This document shows positions 34,462 to 46,272 of a DNA stretch of 64,000 nucleotides, in pieces. Positions within the stretch are counted from its first letter, which is position 1, and every line of letters begins with the position of its first letter. The DNA is from Annona cherimola. Lineage: Eukaryota; Streptophyta; Magnoliopsida; Magnoliales; Annonaceae. The notes beneath the pieces were generated by a model. It searched no databases and was not told the origin of the DNA. It saw nothing but the letters and a program-made list of their open reading frames with translations. The position numbers were made by a program, and so were the translations under genes. Location: assembly GCA_030490835.1 (NCBI GenBank), contig CM059975.1:57341174-57405173 (forward strand), in the 5' to 3' direction.

Positions 34462-35665
34462 TACCCCCAAACTTAAATGTTGCTAGTCCTCGAGCAACAC
34501 ATGCAAACAGAATGAATAAATGAATGAATGAATGTATGAATGAATGAATGTATGAATGAATGAATGTATGCAGAAAAATAAAAATCAACTCCTTTTGCTT
34601 CCGGTTATCCATTGATCAATCCACTTAGCCATTTCACAAGGTCGTGATTAATTCATCCTGAAAATCCTTCATTATACAAACAAACAAGGCATAAATTTTC
34701 CTTTCCAAACCAAGTTACATGTGGATGCTAAAATTCGTAGTGCAAAGTCATATTTCAACACGTGAATCTTTCATTCGATCAGAAAACTGGTTAGGAAATC
34801 AATGAACTCACGCAAACCAATGATTATACCGCATACACTGGTTACAGAAAATGGTATCAAGTAACTGAATTCAATCTCTAACAACAGCATATTCTTCTTC
34901 CCCCCAAACTTATTGCAAAAATTCTCCTCACCATATTTCAGGATATCTGGAGATCTATTTTTTTTGGCTCCCCTCACCATATTTCAGGATATCTAGGGAG
35001 AATTTTTATTTTTTTTAAAATGTTGTTACTGTGATTTTCCTTTGCTTGTTTTACGCGAACCTTGTCATTTGTCGATGTCAAGTCCCGGTTACTCAGCTTA
35101 GGTCAACCACCCCCTTTTTATCTTTTTCTAATGATTTATTAGGGGTATTGAACATGTTTGAGTCATTCCTGTGAAATAATACCATTTATGAACTCGTTGA
35201 AGTACTTGGTCATCCTTTATTTAGTTCAGTTTTCATCATCTCGGTCTGAAAGATATGCCTGTTATTGAATTAGAATAGTGTATTCTGAAATTCCTTTTTA
35301 ATTCTTTCACATGTTAATTTCAACCTGCTTTATACTTGGTTTCAATCTGAATTGCCCATTCTTTCATGAATTCAATTTCAAATCAGAATTAATCACAGCC
35401 TTGCATATTTTCACAATCAGATGAATTGAAACAAAGACAACTTTCATTAGCTGGAATTGAAATGCATGCAACATAAACTAAGGCATGAAAATTAAAATGC
35501 AAAACTAACATATGGTTGAGAATTATACACCCCCCCCAAACTTGAGAGATGCATTGTCCTCAATGCATGACCCTAAAATGAACTAAAAATGAAAATACAA
35601 TGAAAAGTAAAACTAAAAGAAAAGAAAAACAAAAAGAAAGGCAAAAAGAAAGGACTGGGACTCAC
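34462..35665 (-). other. Element E 3' untranslated region with repeats, three polypurine-like tracts and a GAAT microsatellite
   Basis: Polypurine-like tracts read on the minus strand as AAGTTTGGGGG (34463-34475), AAGTTTGGGGGG (about 34901-34913) and CAAGTTTGGGGGGGG (35529-35543). The one next to the LTR is the likely plus-strand primer. A GAAT/GTAT repeat lies at 34508-34571. Two direct repeats with ATATTTCAGGATATCT lie at about 34928 and 34978. No gene is seen. Confidence 0.7.
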
Positions 35666-35774
35666 TCAAGAATCGGACTCTGTCTCGTCTTCGTCGTCCT
35701 CGTCGTCAGGCTGGGGCTGTGATGATTGCCCGAAGCAAGCTCTGACCTCTGGCGGCGTCGGTGGAAAACCTCCA
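35666..35774 (-). pseudogene. Remnant of the element E accessory ORF (C-terminal end only)
   Basis: Minus-strand frame ending at the stop 35666-35668: FPPTPPEVRACFGQ, then QPQPDDEDDEDE and TESDS. It is nearly the same as the end of the D accessory ORF (30199-30292). The rest of the ORF is deleted; sequence at 35776-35889 is the post-integrase stretch with GGGAGGCAACCCA. Confidence 0.8.
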
Positions 35775-35889
35775 ATTAATTTTCCCTACAAAAGAAAAAA
35801 CAACAACAAAAAATTAAGCAGAACATGATTGATGGGTTGCCTCCCATCCAGCGCTGAATTTATCATCTTCCGCTCAACTTTCTCACTGT

Positions 35890-36819
35890 TCAATTCTCTT
35901 TCAGTTCCACCACCTCTTTGCAACGCTGAAAATCATCTCCCATATAATGCTTAAAACGTTGCCCATTCACAACAAAACTATTTCCAGATGCCTTGTTACA
36001 TATTTCCACCGCTCCATTCTCTGTTGCCTTTATCACCACGAATGGACCTGACCATTGAGATTTGAATTTTCTTGGAAATAGCTTCAATCTTGAATTGAAG
36101 AGCAAAACTTTCTGACCTGGCTCGAAATTTCGCGTTAGAATTTTTTTGTCATGCCATTTCTTCACTTTGTCTTTGTAGATCTTGGCATTTTCATAGGCTT
36201 GCATCCGAAATTCGTCCAACTTATTGAGTTGCAGTAATCGGCGTTCCCCCGCTTGTTGCATATCCAATTTTAGTTTTTTAATTGCCCAATATGCATTGTG
36301 CTCCAGCTCCAACGGTAGATGGCAGGCTTTTCCATAAATCAGTTGGTATGGAGACATTCCAAACTGAGTTTTATAGGCAACTCGATATGCCCATAGTGCG
36401 TCATCCAATTTGACAGACCAGTCTTTACGAGAAGAACCGATGGTTTTCTCTAGAATTTGCTTCAATTCTCTGTTGGCCAACTCGACCTGTCCGTTAGCTT
36501 GCGGATGGTATGCTGTCGTCACTCTGTGGCGTACGCCGTATTTGTGTAGAATTGCCAGGAACTGCCGGTTACAGAAATGAGACCCTCCATCACTAATGAT
36601 CACCCTTGGCGTGCCAAAACGTGTAAAGATGTTCTTCTTTACGAACTTGAGAACTGTTTTAGCATCGCCTGCTTGAGTTGGAATTGCCTCTACCCATTTG
36701 GAAACATAATCAACAGCAACCAGGATGTATTGGTTTCCAAAGGAGGGAATAAATGGGCCCATAAAATCGATACCCCAGATTTCAAATATTTCTACTTCAA
36801 TAATATTAGTAAGAGGCAT
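35890..36819 (-). CDS. Element E Athila integrase core and C-terminal part (309 aa)
   Basis: Open from [23 protein letters not shown] (first D) through [15 protein letters not shown] (second D) and [17 protein letters not shown] (E), a complete DDE set. Then [34 protein letters not shown] and the C-terminal [15 protein letters not shown], then [10 protein letters not shown], ending at 35890. It would insert element DNA into chromosomes. The zinc finger is in the next upstream stretch, separated by a frameshift. This part looks intact, though it cannot be made as a polyprotein here. Confidence 0.92.
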   Translation of the reverse strand: MPLTNIIEVEIFEIWGIDFMGPFIPSFGNQYILVAVDYVSKWVEAIPTQAGDAKTVLKFVKKNIFTRFGTPRVIISDGGSHFCNRQFLAILHKYGVRHRVTTAYHPQANGQVELANRELKQILEKTIGSSRKDWSVKLDDALWAYRVAYKTQFGMSPYQLIYGKACHLPLELEHNAYWAIKKLKLDMQQAGERRLLQLNKLDEFRMQAYENAKIYKDKVKKWHDKKILTRNFEPGQKVLLFNSRLKLFPRKFKSQWSGPFVVIKATENGAVEICNKASGNSFVVNGQRFKHYMGDDFQRCKEVVELKEN

Positions 36820-36820
36820 C

Positions 36821-37051
36821 TCATGTTTTTAGAAATGTTACCCATCCGTTGGCATGGATCGCATCTTTTGACATAAAAGTGGTGTCCTTAAATAACGATG
36901 GCCAGTAGAATCCCAATTGCAGTATTTTTGCTGCAGTTTTGTCTCCTTGAAAGTGGCCCCCATACGGTGATGAATGGTAACTCTGTAGTAATGCTTCCTG
37001 TTCACACTCTGGAGTACATCTCCAATACATCCCAGAAATAGTATTTAACAT
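36821..37051 (-). pseudogene. Element E integrase zinc finger, frameshifted
   Basis: Reads HSSPYGGHFQGDKTAAKILQ and FYWPSLFKD, the first half of the Athila HHCC finger. The CxxCQR half is present only in another frame near 36860. The shift separates it from the core starting at 36819. Confidence 0.85.
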
Positions 37052-37059
37052 CGTGGAGA

Positions 37060-37612
37060 AACTTCTTCTTTTGGTGTATATTCAACCTCGGAGGCAGCAT
37101 TCTACTGACGATGTAATTGACGAAGTCTGCATACTATGGTGGGCTGCCTGGGGAAATAGAGAAAAGTTGCTCATCCGCAAACACTTCCCAAATTTGCTCC
37201 GTATCATGAACTAGCTGGTGTCCTTCAAGGCGGGATAGATGGTCAGCAACCTGATTTTCAGCTCCCTTTCGGTCTTTGATTTCAAGATCGAATTCCTATA
37301 GTAGTAAGACCCATCGGATCAGATGTGGTTTTGCGTCTTTTTTCTCGATCAGATATTTGATGGCTAAATGGTCTATATAAACGATCACCTTAGTGCCCAC
37401 CAGGTATGCTCTGAATTTGTCGAATGCAAATACCACTGCTAGTAATTCCTTTTCAGTTGTAGTGTAGTTCATTTGTGCCTCATTCAAGGTTTTGCTAGCA
37501 TAGTAGATAGAATGGAAGACCTTATTTTTTCGCAGCCCCAATACCGCTCATATTGCATAGTCACTTGCATCGCACATTAATTCGAAGGGCAGATTCCATG
37601 TTGGAGAGATAA
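37060..37612 (-). pseudogene. Element E RNase H, cut by element F
   Basis: Minus-strand reading from the F junction: LPFELMCDASDYAI (catalytic D), a stop, then [57 protein letters not shown], a TAG stop at 37297, then VADHLSRLEGH, the normal RNase H end. Another stop follows at about 37130, in the linker to integrase. Its N-terminal neighbour, the RT end, is at 46273 on the other side of F. The target TGATT is duplicated at 37613-37617 and 46268-46272. Confidence 0.9.
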
Positions 37613-37617
37613 TGATT

Positions 37618-39343
37618 TGTGAGGACCAGGTATTTTTATTCTATTTTTTATTATAACTTTTCTCTATTTATGAGGTAACTTATGAACATGCTAGTAAGAA
37701 TTTTACGATATTAATGGATACATAACATACATGGACACGACATTTAGGAGATGTATAGTGCATATGTGCATGTATGATTAGCGTTCCATTGATGGGCACT
37801 ATGACTATTGTTTCCCTCGCAGAGTAGGTACGGGGTTCGACCGGACCGGTCGGGTCGCGGGGGTCAAGGGGGCAGCGCCCCCGGAGAAAATTTAAATTAT
37901 TAAGTTGTAGGAGAGGGGAATTAAATTACTAATTGCGACTGGACCCGACCCGAGCCCCGACCCGACTCAATGGATTCTATTAACATAAGCGGCCCGCGCT
38001 CTAGGGTTTCATTCCCATTTCGCGCCCGACCGCGTTCTCTTCTCCTTCTCTTCTGGTTCTTCGTTCCTCTTCTACTTTCTCTTCCACTCAGTTCGAACCA
38101 CCCGTGATCGCTTGAGGGGAACTATACCAACTACCTTGAAGGTCATAGATCCGAGTTCAGGAAGCTCCAAGGCTCCGAATTTCTGCAGTCCACATCTAGG
38201 GTCGCTGTCTTGGGAGGGATCACGGTCAAGGTAAGTAGATGTCGCCCCTTCTCGATTTAGTGATGAAATTTTACGTTAAACGCGATACGAGGCTAGAGGG
38301 AATGTATAGCTTCTAACGACTCCATGATATTAGGCGTAGAGTTCGTAACAGTTAGGGTTCATGGTGAATTTACTTTGAATGCGTGATTTCTATGATGTAA
38401 AAGACTTCTTAGCAGTTGTTATATTGTTGAAATGTGACGTGAATTGATTTGCCCCAATCGAGAGTATGAATTGAAGGTTCTTTCATTTCGCACCTATCAT
38501 GTGTTTGATAAAATGCTTGTGTGACAGATCTATGTGTTGTATCTGAATTGTGTTGATGTTGTATGCGTGGTTTGCGATGTGTTTCATTGTCTGTTATGTA
38601 TGATGCGTTATCTCAAATAGTTGGTTGTAAGGGTTGTTCATGGCCCCTGATTGACATGAAGAGAGGGTTGTTCATGGCCCTTGATGGACATGAGTAGATG
38701 ATTGGTTGTGTTGGTCAATTTGTGTGTATGGTTATATGTATACGATCTTGGGAGTGGGTATTGGACCCATGTGTATTAGCTTCATCACTGTATGAGTATC
38801 TATCATTATGCTTATTTGCACTTTGTGCTAACCACTATCTACTTACTGGGTCTATTTAGACTCATATCATTGTTATTGTGGTTTTAGATCGCAGGTCAGA
38901 AGGAGAACTTAAGGATGGGAAAAGTTGAAGATCAAACATGAGAGACCCTAGCACAATATGTTGATTCCAGTTATTTTAGACTTGTGCTCTTTTGATAATC
39001 ATATATGTAGACAATTACTTAGGCGGATTCGTTTTGACAACTATAATGTATTTGGTATTTCAGATTGGATTATAATCCTTGTTGATGCACATATGCATGA
39101 CTATTATATCTGTTTGTTGTGTAAGGAAAATATGTAATGATTTCCTTCTATATGAATGTTCTTATTATATGAAGATGCAAGTATATAAATAGGATTGAAT
39201 GTTACAGATGGAAATGTAATGAATATCAGGTCATGTATTCCATATTACCCCTTGTATGTTATGGGGAGATGCTGCCGAATTTTTCTATGATTGTGTAGCG
39301 CCGTTGATTAGTTATTGAATATTTTTATGAATGGGGCGTTACA
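37618..39343 (+). repeat. 5' LTR of element F (1726 bp)
   Basis: TGTGAGGACCAGG ... GGGGCGTTACA. It contains a CT-rich gene-leader-like stretch (about 38005-38230), an intron-like interval (38231-38894) and a TATA-like TATATAAATAG near 39183. No coding frame. Confidence 0.96.
38231..38894 (+). other. Intron-like interval in the LTR of element F
   Basis: Donor CAAG/GTAAGT at 38231, a CTTACT branch-point-like run near 38843, and an acceptor TTTTAGATCGCAG/GT ending at 38894; 664 bases. The same sites are in the 3' LTR (45155-45818). Splicing is inferred from sequence only. Confidence 0.45.
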
Positions 39344-39541
39344 GAAAGTGGTATCAGAGCATAAGAATGTTTTAAATTATTAAGTTAGTGAAAGAGACCG
39401 ATTAGGTGAGTGGTGAGAATACATGTTAAGTACATAGTATATTATCAGGGATGCAGTCTAGGTTCTTGATATGGGACTTGGAATATCTCTATGTTAAATT
39501 AGTCTGTGTACATTGGTCAAATTTATGTTGCTTAATCTTAG
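39344..39541 (+). other. Element F leader with tRNA-iMet primer site (39349-39360)
   Basis: TGGTATCAGAGC five bases after the LTR end, then about 180 bases of leader without a reading frame. Confidence 0.93.
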
Positions 39542-42500
39542 TTGTTTATGGATGTTGCACAGAGGATGGCACCAAGGACAAGGCTTAATAAGGAAAAGGG
39601 CATTATGGAAGAGGGTGGACTAAGTGAAACAATAGTTCCACCTCAAGGAATGTCACTTGCTATTGAAGGCCAACAACAAGGGCAAGCTCCACGGGAGAGG
39701 TCCCCACTTCAAGAAGACGAGGAGAACGCAGATGATGATGCATACTGGGAGAATCCTAACAGAGGTTATCATGGGATACACAGTCAAGGAGGAGTAGGAA
39801 CCAGTAGTGGTGAGATTCCTATAGGACCAGAGGTAAATACTGGGGCACAAGCAGGTGTGGAGGCTATGATGGGAATGATGAGAGGTATGATGCAGAATTT
39901 TCAAGAATTTATGCAAGCTCAGATGGAGAGAATGACGGCAAGCCTGGACACTCAAAGAGAACAACAAAGGACTTCAGGTGACACAAACCGTGCAGGTCCA
40001 AGGATGGGAGCAAGAAGACAAGAGCAAGAAGGAAGAAGGCCTCAAGAAGAGAAGTTAGACATCAAAGCATTCCAGGAGATGAAGCCTCCTATATTTCAAG
40101 GAGAAAGAGATTATTTAGTTGTGGATCGATGGGTGGCGAAGATTGAAAAGATTTTCAACTATATGGAATGCACAGAAGAACAAAAGGTCAAGTATGCTCT
40201 TTATGTGATGGAGGGGGATGCAGAACAGTGGTGGGATGCTGAGAAGGCTGTGTTACCAGATGGGGGTGGAAGACTACGATGGCCCGAATTTCTGGAAAGA
40301 TTTCTTGCCCACTATGTGCCTGATAGTGAGAAAACACGTCGAGCATCAGAATTCATGCACTTAGTACAGGGGAAAATGACCGTGGAAGAGTATGATGTTA
40401 AATTTCGGTCGCTTTCTAGATTTGTTCCGTGGATAAGGACCAATCCACAAGAAAGGGCACGTAAATTTCAAGAGGGACTGAAATTCTCTATTCGAAGGGG
40501 CTTAGCACCCTTCATGTTACGTGATTATGGAGAAATGCTTGATCGAGCCCGCATGATAGAACGGGAAGAAGAAGAGCAAGAGAGGATTAAGGAAAAGAGA
40601 AAAGGGCCAAGAGGAGAAGTACAAGGACACAAGAAGCAGAGGACTATTGAGGGTGGAACTTTTACATTTAAGTCAGCCTGTTTCCAATGTGGTCAATTGG
40701 GTCATAAAAAAACATCATGCCCGCAATTGGTAGGTCAAGGGGAAGAGCAAACCAGGGGACAAGCACAAGCCCATGTTAGGGAGCAACAACCACAACAGCC
40801 ACAGGTTCAAAGACAGAGGACAGGACGACATATTGTTTGCTTCTACTGTCGTCAACAAGGGCACATTAGGAGGGATTGCCCTATACTCTTAGGTGGAGGA
40901 GGAGTAGGGGCAGCTCGGATACAACAACAATTACCAGTTCATAATATTCCTCCTGGTGGGATGCAGGTTGGGAGAGGACCCTATCCTCAGCAGGTTCGCC
41001 CTCAGGTCGATAGAAGACCACAAGTGATGGCAGTGGTTCAAGCTGCAAATGCACAAGAGGCACAATCCGCAGAGAATGTGGTTACAGGTAACCTTCTTGT
41101 TAGTGGATGCATGGCCTTTGTATTGTTTGATCCTGGTGCATCACGATCGTTTGTGTCAATAGCTTTTGTGAAGAAAGCCAAGTTGATTAAACATCCCATG
41201 CATGAGCTAATGAGGGTGTCTACCCCCTTGAGAGCAGTTAGTATAGCAACTGAAATGTGTAGATGTGTTCCTGTGATGATTGAGGGTAGACAGTTCCTAG
41301 CGGATTTGATAGTATTGGAGATGGAGGGATTAGACATTATCTTGGGCATGGATTGGTTAGCTAAGTATGATGCTAATGTAGGTTGCCGATCAAAGCAAGT
41401 TATCCTTAAGCTACATAATGATATGGAATTCATATTCAGAGGATTACCAACAGGTGGGTTACCCAAATTGGTGTCAGCCTTAGGAGCAATGAGTTTGGTT
41501 CGAAAAGGTTGTCTTGCTTATCTTGCCTCAGTAGTAGATATCAACCTAGTGGACAAACAGTTGGATGAGATCCCTGTGGTACGTGAGTTCCCTGATGTGT
41601 TTCCTGCAGATTTGCCTAGTTTTCCACCCGAACGGGAAGTGGAATTTGGAATAGATTTGCAGCCTGGAGTGGAGCCAATTTCAAGAGCTCCTTATCGCAT
41701 GGCACCAGTAGAGATGGATGAATTGAAGACTCAGTTGCAGGATCTATTAGATAAAGGATTTATTCGGCCCAGTGTGTCACCATGGGGAGCCCCAGTTTTG
41801 TTTGTGAAAAAAAAAGATGGGAGTTTGAGGTTATGCATTGACTATCGCGAACTCAATAAAGTGACTATTAAGAATAAGTATCCATTGCCTCGTATTGATG
41901 ATTTGTTAGACCAGCTGCAAGGAGCAAGTAAGTTTTCAAAGATTGACTTACAATCTGGGTATCATCAAATGAGAGTTAAAGAGTCAGATATACAGAAAAC
42001 AGCATTTAGGACTCGGTATGGACATTATGAGTTCCTAGTCATGCCTTTTGGTTTAACAAATGCCCCTGCAGCATTCATGGACTTAATGAATAGGGTATTT
42101 CGGCCATATTTGGATCAAATTGTGGTTGTGTTTATCGATGACATTTTGGTATATTCCAAGAGCAGTGAAGATCATGAAGGACACTTGAGATTGATTTTAC
42201 AAAGGCTAAGGGAAGAAAAGCTTTATGGAAAGCTTAAGAAGTGTGATTTTTGGATGAACAGTGTGGGCTTTTTGGGTCATGTTGTTTCTAAAGATGGAAT
42301 ATCTGTGGACCCGCATAAGATAGAGGCCGTGGTAAACTGGCCTAGGCCATCCAGTGTTACTGAGGTGAGAAGCTTTTTGGGTTTAGCAGGGTACTATAGG
42401 CGATTTGTGGAAGGGTTCTCTACCATTGCCACTCCGATGACGAAGCTCACACACAAAGGGGTAAAGTTCGAATGGACAGACAAGTGTGAAGAAGCATTTC

Positions 42501-43975
42501 AAGAGTTGAAGAGACGGTTAGTAGAAGCACCTGTGTTAACTGTACCTTCAGGAAATGGTGGATTTGTGATATATAGTGATGCATCAAAGAAGGGATTGGG
42601 ATGTGTCCTTATGCAACATGGTAGGGTGATAGCCTATGCATCAAGACAATTGAGACCACATGAGGTGAATTATCCAACTCATGACTTGGAGTTAGCTGCA
42701 GTGATCTTTGCACTGAAAATATGGGGGCACTACTTATATGGCGGACGATGTGAAGTATATACTGATCACAAAAGTTTGAAGTACATCTTTACTCAAAAGG
42801 AGTTAAATATGCGGCAACGAAGGTGGCTAGAGTTAATAAAAGATTATGACCTGAGTATTCATTATCATCCAGGTAAAGCAAATGTTGTTGCAGATGCACT
42901 GAGTAGGAAATCTGGGAGTAGCATGGCTAGTTTACTTACTGGTCAAGAAAAACTATTTGAAGAAATAAGAAGAATGGACTTGCATGTGTGTGTTGATGGG
43001 GTAGCAGCACAAATTAGCCAATTAAAGATTCAACCTACTCTTAGAGATGAAATTAGACAAGCACAAGAGGAAAGCCAAGATGAATCCTTTCAAAAGGTGA
43101 GAGAGAGAGCATTGAAAGGAGAATTGCAAGATTTTATAATTGGGGCCGATGGTATTATGAGATTCAGGGGTCGTATGGCCATTCCCAGGAGAGCTCAAAT
43201 TTTACAAAAGATACTCGAAGAGGCACATTACTCACCTTACATGATTCACCCTGGGAGTACAAAGATGTATCAGGATTTAAAGATGCACTATTGGTGGGAT
43301 GGAATGAAGGGTGATGTGGCTAAGTATGTAGCCAAGTGTTTAACATGCCAGCAAGTCAAGGCCGAACACCAGAGACCTGGAGGAGCATTGCAACCCATTG
43401 AAATTCCAAAGTGGAAGTGGGAAGGTATAGCGATGGACTTCATTGTTGGACTACCACGCACAATGGCAGGATATGATAGTATTTGGGTTATTGTGGATAG
43501 ATTGACTAAGGTGGCACATTTTATTGCTGTTAAAACCACTTTTACAGCTGAAAAGCTAGCATGGATATATCATAAGGAGATCGTGAGACTCCATGGGGTG
43601 CCAATGTCTATCATCTCAGATCGGGGATCAGTGTTCACATCAAGGTTCTGGAAGGCTTTACATAGAGCAATGGGCACTCAATTGGATTTTAGCACTTCCT
43701 TCCATCCGCAGTCTGATGGCCAAACAGAACGAGTGAACCAACAGTTAGAAGATATGTTGAGAGCTTGTGTCTTGGAATGGGGTAGCACTTGGAGTGACCA
43801 TCTGGCTTTGGCAGAATTTGCATACAACAATACTTATCATTCCAGCATTGAAATGGCTCCTTTTGAGGCATTGGATGGACGAAAATGTAGATCGCCACTT
43901 TGTTGGGATGAAGTGGGGGAGAGTACTATAGTTGGCCCTCAAATGATAGCAGACACAGTGGAGAAGGTATCATGA
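39542..43975 (+). CDS. gag-pol: Element F gag-pol polyprotein (1477 aa) ending at an early in-frame stop
   Basis: The likely true start is the second or third methionine, [12 protein letters not shown] at 39566, as in relatives. Gag includes EQWWDAEK and [15 protein letters not shown] (about residues 230-270), and zinc knuckles [14 protein letters not shown] (380-393) and [14 protein letters not shown] (433-446). The protease site is FDPGASRSF with D at 530; P replaces the usual S/T, a variant I believe exists in some related elements. RT has [12 protein letters not shown] and FIDD at 864-867. RNase H has YSDASKKG (D 1013) and ADALSR. Integrase has the finger CLTCQQ and D1299, D1360, E1396, a correct DD35E set. 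TGA at 43973-43975 ends the frame before the C-terminal domain, which continues in the same frame. Sense-strand CGA to TGA would explain it. Confidence 0.96.
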   Translation: MFMDVAQRMAPRTRLNKEKGIMEEGGLSETIVPPQGMSLAIEGQQQGQAPRERSPLQEDEENADDDAYWENPNRGYHGIHSQGGVGTSSGEIPIGPEVNTGAQAGVEAMMGMMRGMMQNFQEFMQAQMERMTASLDTQREQQRTSGDTNRAGPRMGARRQEQEGRRPQEEKLDIKAFQEMKPPIFQGERDYLVVDRWVAKIEKIFNYMECTEEQKVKYALYVMEGDAEQWWDAEKAVLPDGGGRLRWPEFLERFLAHYVPDSEKTRRASEFMHLVQGKMTVEEYDVKFRSLSRFVPWIRTNPQERARKFQEGLKFSIRRGLAPFMLRDYGEMLDRARMIEREEEEQERIKEKRKGPRGEVQGHKKQRTIEGGTFTFKSACFQCGQLGHKKTSCPQLVGQGEEQTRGQAQAHVREQQPQQPQVQRQRTGRHIVCFYCRQQGHIRRDCPILLGGGGVGAARIQQQLPVHNIPPGGMQVGRGPYPQQVRPQVDRRPQVMAVVQAANAQEAQSAENVVTGNLLVSGCMAFVLFDPGASRSFVSIAFVKKAKLIKHPMHELMRVSTPLRAVSIATEMCRCVPVMIEGRQFLADLIVLEMEGLDIILGMDWLAKYDANVGCRSKQVILKLHNDMEFIFRGLPTGGLPKLVSALGAMSLVRKGCLAYLASVVDINLVDKQLDEIPVVREFPDVFPADLPSFPPEREVEFGIDLQPGVEPISRAPYRMAPVEMDELKTQLQDLLDKGFIRPSVSPWGAPVLFVKKKDGSLRLCIDYRELNKVTIKNKYPLPRIDDLLDQLQGASKFSKIDLQSGYHQMRVKESDIQKTAFRTRYGHYEFLVMPFGLTNAPAAFMDLMNRVFRPYLDQIVVVFIDDILVYSKSSEDHEGHLRLILQRLREEKLYGKLKKCDFWMNSVGFLGHVVSKDGISVDPHKIEAVVNWPRPSSVTEVRSFLGLAGYYRRFVEGFSTIATPMTKLTHKGVKFEWTDKCEEAFQELKRRLVEAPVLTVPSGNGGFVIYSDASKKGLGCVLMQHGRVIAYASRQLRPHEVNYPTHDLELAAVIFALKIWGHYLYGGRCEVYTDHKSLKYIFTQKELNMRQRRWLELIKDYDLSIHYHPGKANVVADALSRKSGSSMASLLTGQEKLFEEIRRMDLHVCVDGVAAQISQLKIQPTLRDEIRQAQEESQDESFQKVRERALKGELQDFIIGADGIMRFRGRMAIPRRAQILQKILEEAHYSPYMIHPGSTKMYQDLKMHYWWDGMKGDVAKYVAKCLTCQQVKAEHQRPGGALQPIEIPKWKWEGIAMDFIVGLPRTMAGYDSIWVIVDRLTKVAHFIAVKTTFTAEKLAWIYHKEIVRLHGVPMSIISDRGSVFTSRFWKALHRAMGTQLDFSTSFHPQSDGQTERVNQQLEDMLRACVLEWGSTWSDHLALAEFAYNNTYHSSIEMAPFEALDGRKCRSPLCWDEVGESTIVGPQMIADTVEKVS

Positions 43976-44473
43976 ATTCGGGAACAGATCCGCATTGCCC
44001 AATCTCGTCAAAAGAGCTATGCAGATACTAGGAGGCGAGAGCTAGAGTTCCAAGTGGGAGATAAGGTATTTTTAAAGGTATCCCCAATGAAGGGTGTGGT
44101 TCGGTTTGGTACAAAAGGAAAATTAAGTCCAAGATATATCGGTCCCTACGAAATCTTGGAACGAGTTGGAAAGGTAGCATATCGCATTGCTTTGCCACCT
44201 TTCTTAGTCGGGGTGCATGATGTATTCCATGTCTCATCATTAAGGAAATATGAGCCAGACCCGTCACATGTGCTCAAGCCTGAGGAAATACGAGTAGAAA
44301 AGAATTTGCAATATGTAGAGAGGCCAGTTCGAGTCTTAGATAGTAAGGAGAAACAATTGAGAAACAAGACTATCAAGCTGCTTAAAATCCAGTGGAGTAA
44401 CCATACAGAAGATGAGGCTACTTGGGAGTTGGAGGAGGTAATGAGGGAGAAATATCCTTATTTATGGGAATGA
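43976..44473 (+). CDS. Element F integrase C-terminal region and chromodomain-like tail, in frame after the stop
   Basis: Same frame as gag-pol (44054 is 1504 codons from 39542). Begins IREQIRIAQSRQKSYADTRR, then VGDKVFLKVSPMKGVVRFG, LSPRYIGPYEILERVGKVAY, LPPFLVGVHDVFHVSSLRKY, ERPVRVLDSKEKQLRNK and DEATWELEEVMREKYPYLW, ending at 44471-44473. The last 60 or so residues match the weak chromodomain of Tekay/Del elements, thought to steer integration to marked chromatin. It would be made only if the stop at 43973 is read through or absent. Followed by GTTTCGAGGACGAAAC and a short purine run before the LTR. Confidence 0.9.
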   Translation: MREQIRIAQSRQKSYADTRRRELEFQVGDKVFLKVSPMKGVVRFGTKGKLSPRYIGPYEILERVGKVAYRIALPPFLVGVHDVFHVSSLRKYEPDPSHVLKPEEIRVEKNLQYVERPVRVLDSKEKQLRNKTIKLLKIQWSNHTEDEATWELEEVMREKYPYLWE

Positions 44474-44514
44474 TTGCAAGTTTCGAGGACGAAACTTTTC
44501 TAACGAGGGTAGTC

Positions 44515-46267
44515 TGTGAGGACCAGGTATTTTTATTCTATTTTTTATTATAACTTTTCTCTATTTATGAGGTAACTTATGAACATGCTAGTAAGAATTT
44601 TACGATATTAATGGATACATAACATACATGGACACGACATTTAGGAGATGTATAGTGCATATGTGCATGTATGATTAGTGTTCCATTGATGGGCACTATG
44701 ACTATTGTTTCCCTCGCAGAGTAGGTACGGGGTTCGACCGGACCGGTCGGGTCGCGGGGGTCAAGGGGGCAGCGCCCCTTGCGGGGGTGAAGGGGGCAGC
44801 GCCCCCGGAGAAAATTTAAATTATTAAGTTGTAGGAGAGGGGAATTAAATTACTAATTGCGACTGGACCCGACCCGAGCCCCGACCCGACTCAATGGATT
44901 CTATTAACATAAGCGGCCCGCGCTCTAGGGTTTCATTCCCATTTCGCGCCCGACCGCGTTCTCTTCTCCTTCTCTTCTGGTTCTTCGTTCCTCTTCTACT
45001 TTCTCTTCCACTCAGTTCGAACCACCCGTGATCGCTTGAGGGGAACTATACCAACTACCTTGAAGGTCATAGATCCGAGTTCAGGAAGCTCCAAGGCTCC
45101 GAATTTCTGCAGTCCACATCTAGGGTCGCTGTCTTGGGAGGGATCACAGTCAAGGTAAGTAGATGTCGCCCCTTCTCGATTTAGTGATGAAATTTTACGT
45201 TAAACGCGATACGAGGCTAGAGGGAATGTATAGCTTCTAACGACTCCATGATATTAGGCGTAGAGTTCGTAACAGTTAGGGTTCATGGTGAATTTACTTT
45301 GAATGCGTGATTTCTATGATGTAAAAGACTTCTTAGCAATTGTTATATTGTTGAAATGTGACGTGAATTGATTTGCCCCAATCGAGAGTATGAATTGAAG
45401 GTTCTTTCATTTCGCACCTATCATGTGTTTGATAAAATGCTTGTGTGACAGATCTATGTGTTGTATCTGAATTGTGTTGATGTTGTATGCGTGGTTTGCG
45501 ATGTGTTTCATTGTCTGTTATGTATGATGCGTTATCTCAAATAGTTGGTTGTAAGGGTTGTTCATGGCCCCTGATTGACATGAAGAGAGGGTTGTTCATG
45601 GCCCTTGATGGACATGAGTAGATGATTGGTTGTGTTGGTCAATTTGTGTGTATGGTTATATGTATACGATCTTGGGAGTGGGTATTGGACCCATGTGTAT
45701 TAGCTTCATCACTGTATGAGTATCTATCATTATGCTTATTTACACTTTGTGCTAACCACTATCTACTTACTGGGTCTATTTAGACTCATATCATTGTTAT
45801 TGTGGTTTTAGATCGCAGGTCAGAAGGAGAACTTAAGGATGGGACAAGTTGAAGATCAAACATGAGAGACCCTAGCACAATATGTTGATTCCAGTTATTT
45901 TAGACTTGTGCTCTTTTGATAATCATATATGTAGACAATTACTTAGGCGGATTCGTTTTGACAACTATAATGTATTTGGTATTTCATATTGGATTATAAT
46001 CCTTGTTGATGCACATATGCATGACTATTATATCTGTTTGTTGTGTAAGGAAAATATGTAATGATTTCCTTCTATATGAATGTTCTTATTATATGAAGAT
46101 GCAAGTATATAAATAGGATTGAATGTTACAGATGGAAATGTAATGAATATCAGGTCATGTATTCCATATTACCCCTTGTATGTTATGGGGAGATGCTGCC
46201 GAATTTTTCTATGATTGTGTAGCGCCGTTGATTAGTTATTGAATATTTTTATGAATGGGGCGTTACA
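44515..46267 (+). repeat. 3' LTR of element F (1753 bp)
   Basis: TGTGAGGACCAGG ... GGGGCGTTACA, near identical to the 5' LTR. It carries a tandem duplication of about 27 bp at 44760-44815 (repeat of GGGGGCAGCGCCCC-type sequence). Intron-like sites at 45155 and 45818 are unchanged. Confidence 0.96.
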
Positions 46268-46272
46268 TGATT

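Larger units (their letters stand above)
37618..46267 (+). mobile_element. Element F: young Tekay/Del-like chromovirus, nearly intact
   Basis: Flanked by TGATT (37613-37617, 46268-46272). 5' LTR 37618-39343, primer site 39349, gag-pol from 39542, one stop at 43973, chromodomain-like tail to 44473, 3' LTR 44515-46267. By eye the LTRs differ by six substitutions over about 1726 bases (0.35%) plus a 27-bp duplication in the 3' LTR, so insertion was recent. It lies at the deepest level of the D-E-F nest. Confidence 0.97.

Noticed and set aside
34508..34571. Functional GAAT tandem array
   Set aside because: Ordinary microsatellite; D has a shorter ATTC version at the matching place, so it simply expanded.
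39653..39967. Histidine/leucine-rich minus-strand ORF within F
   Set aside because: Antisense to gag of F.
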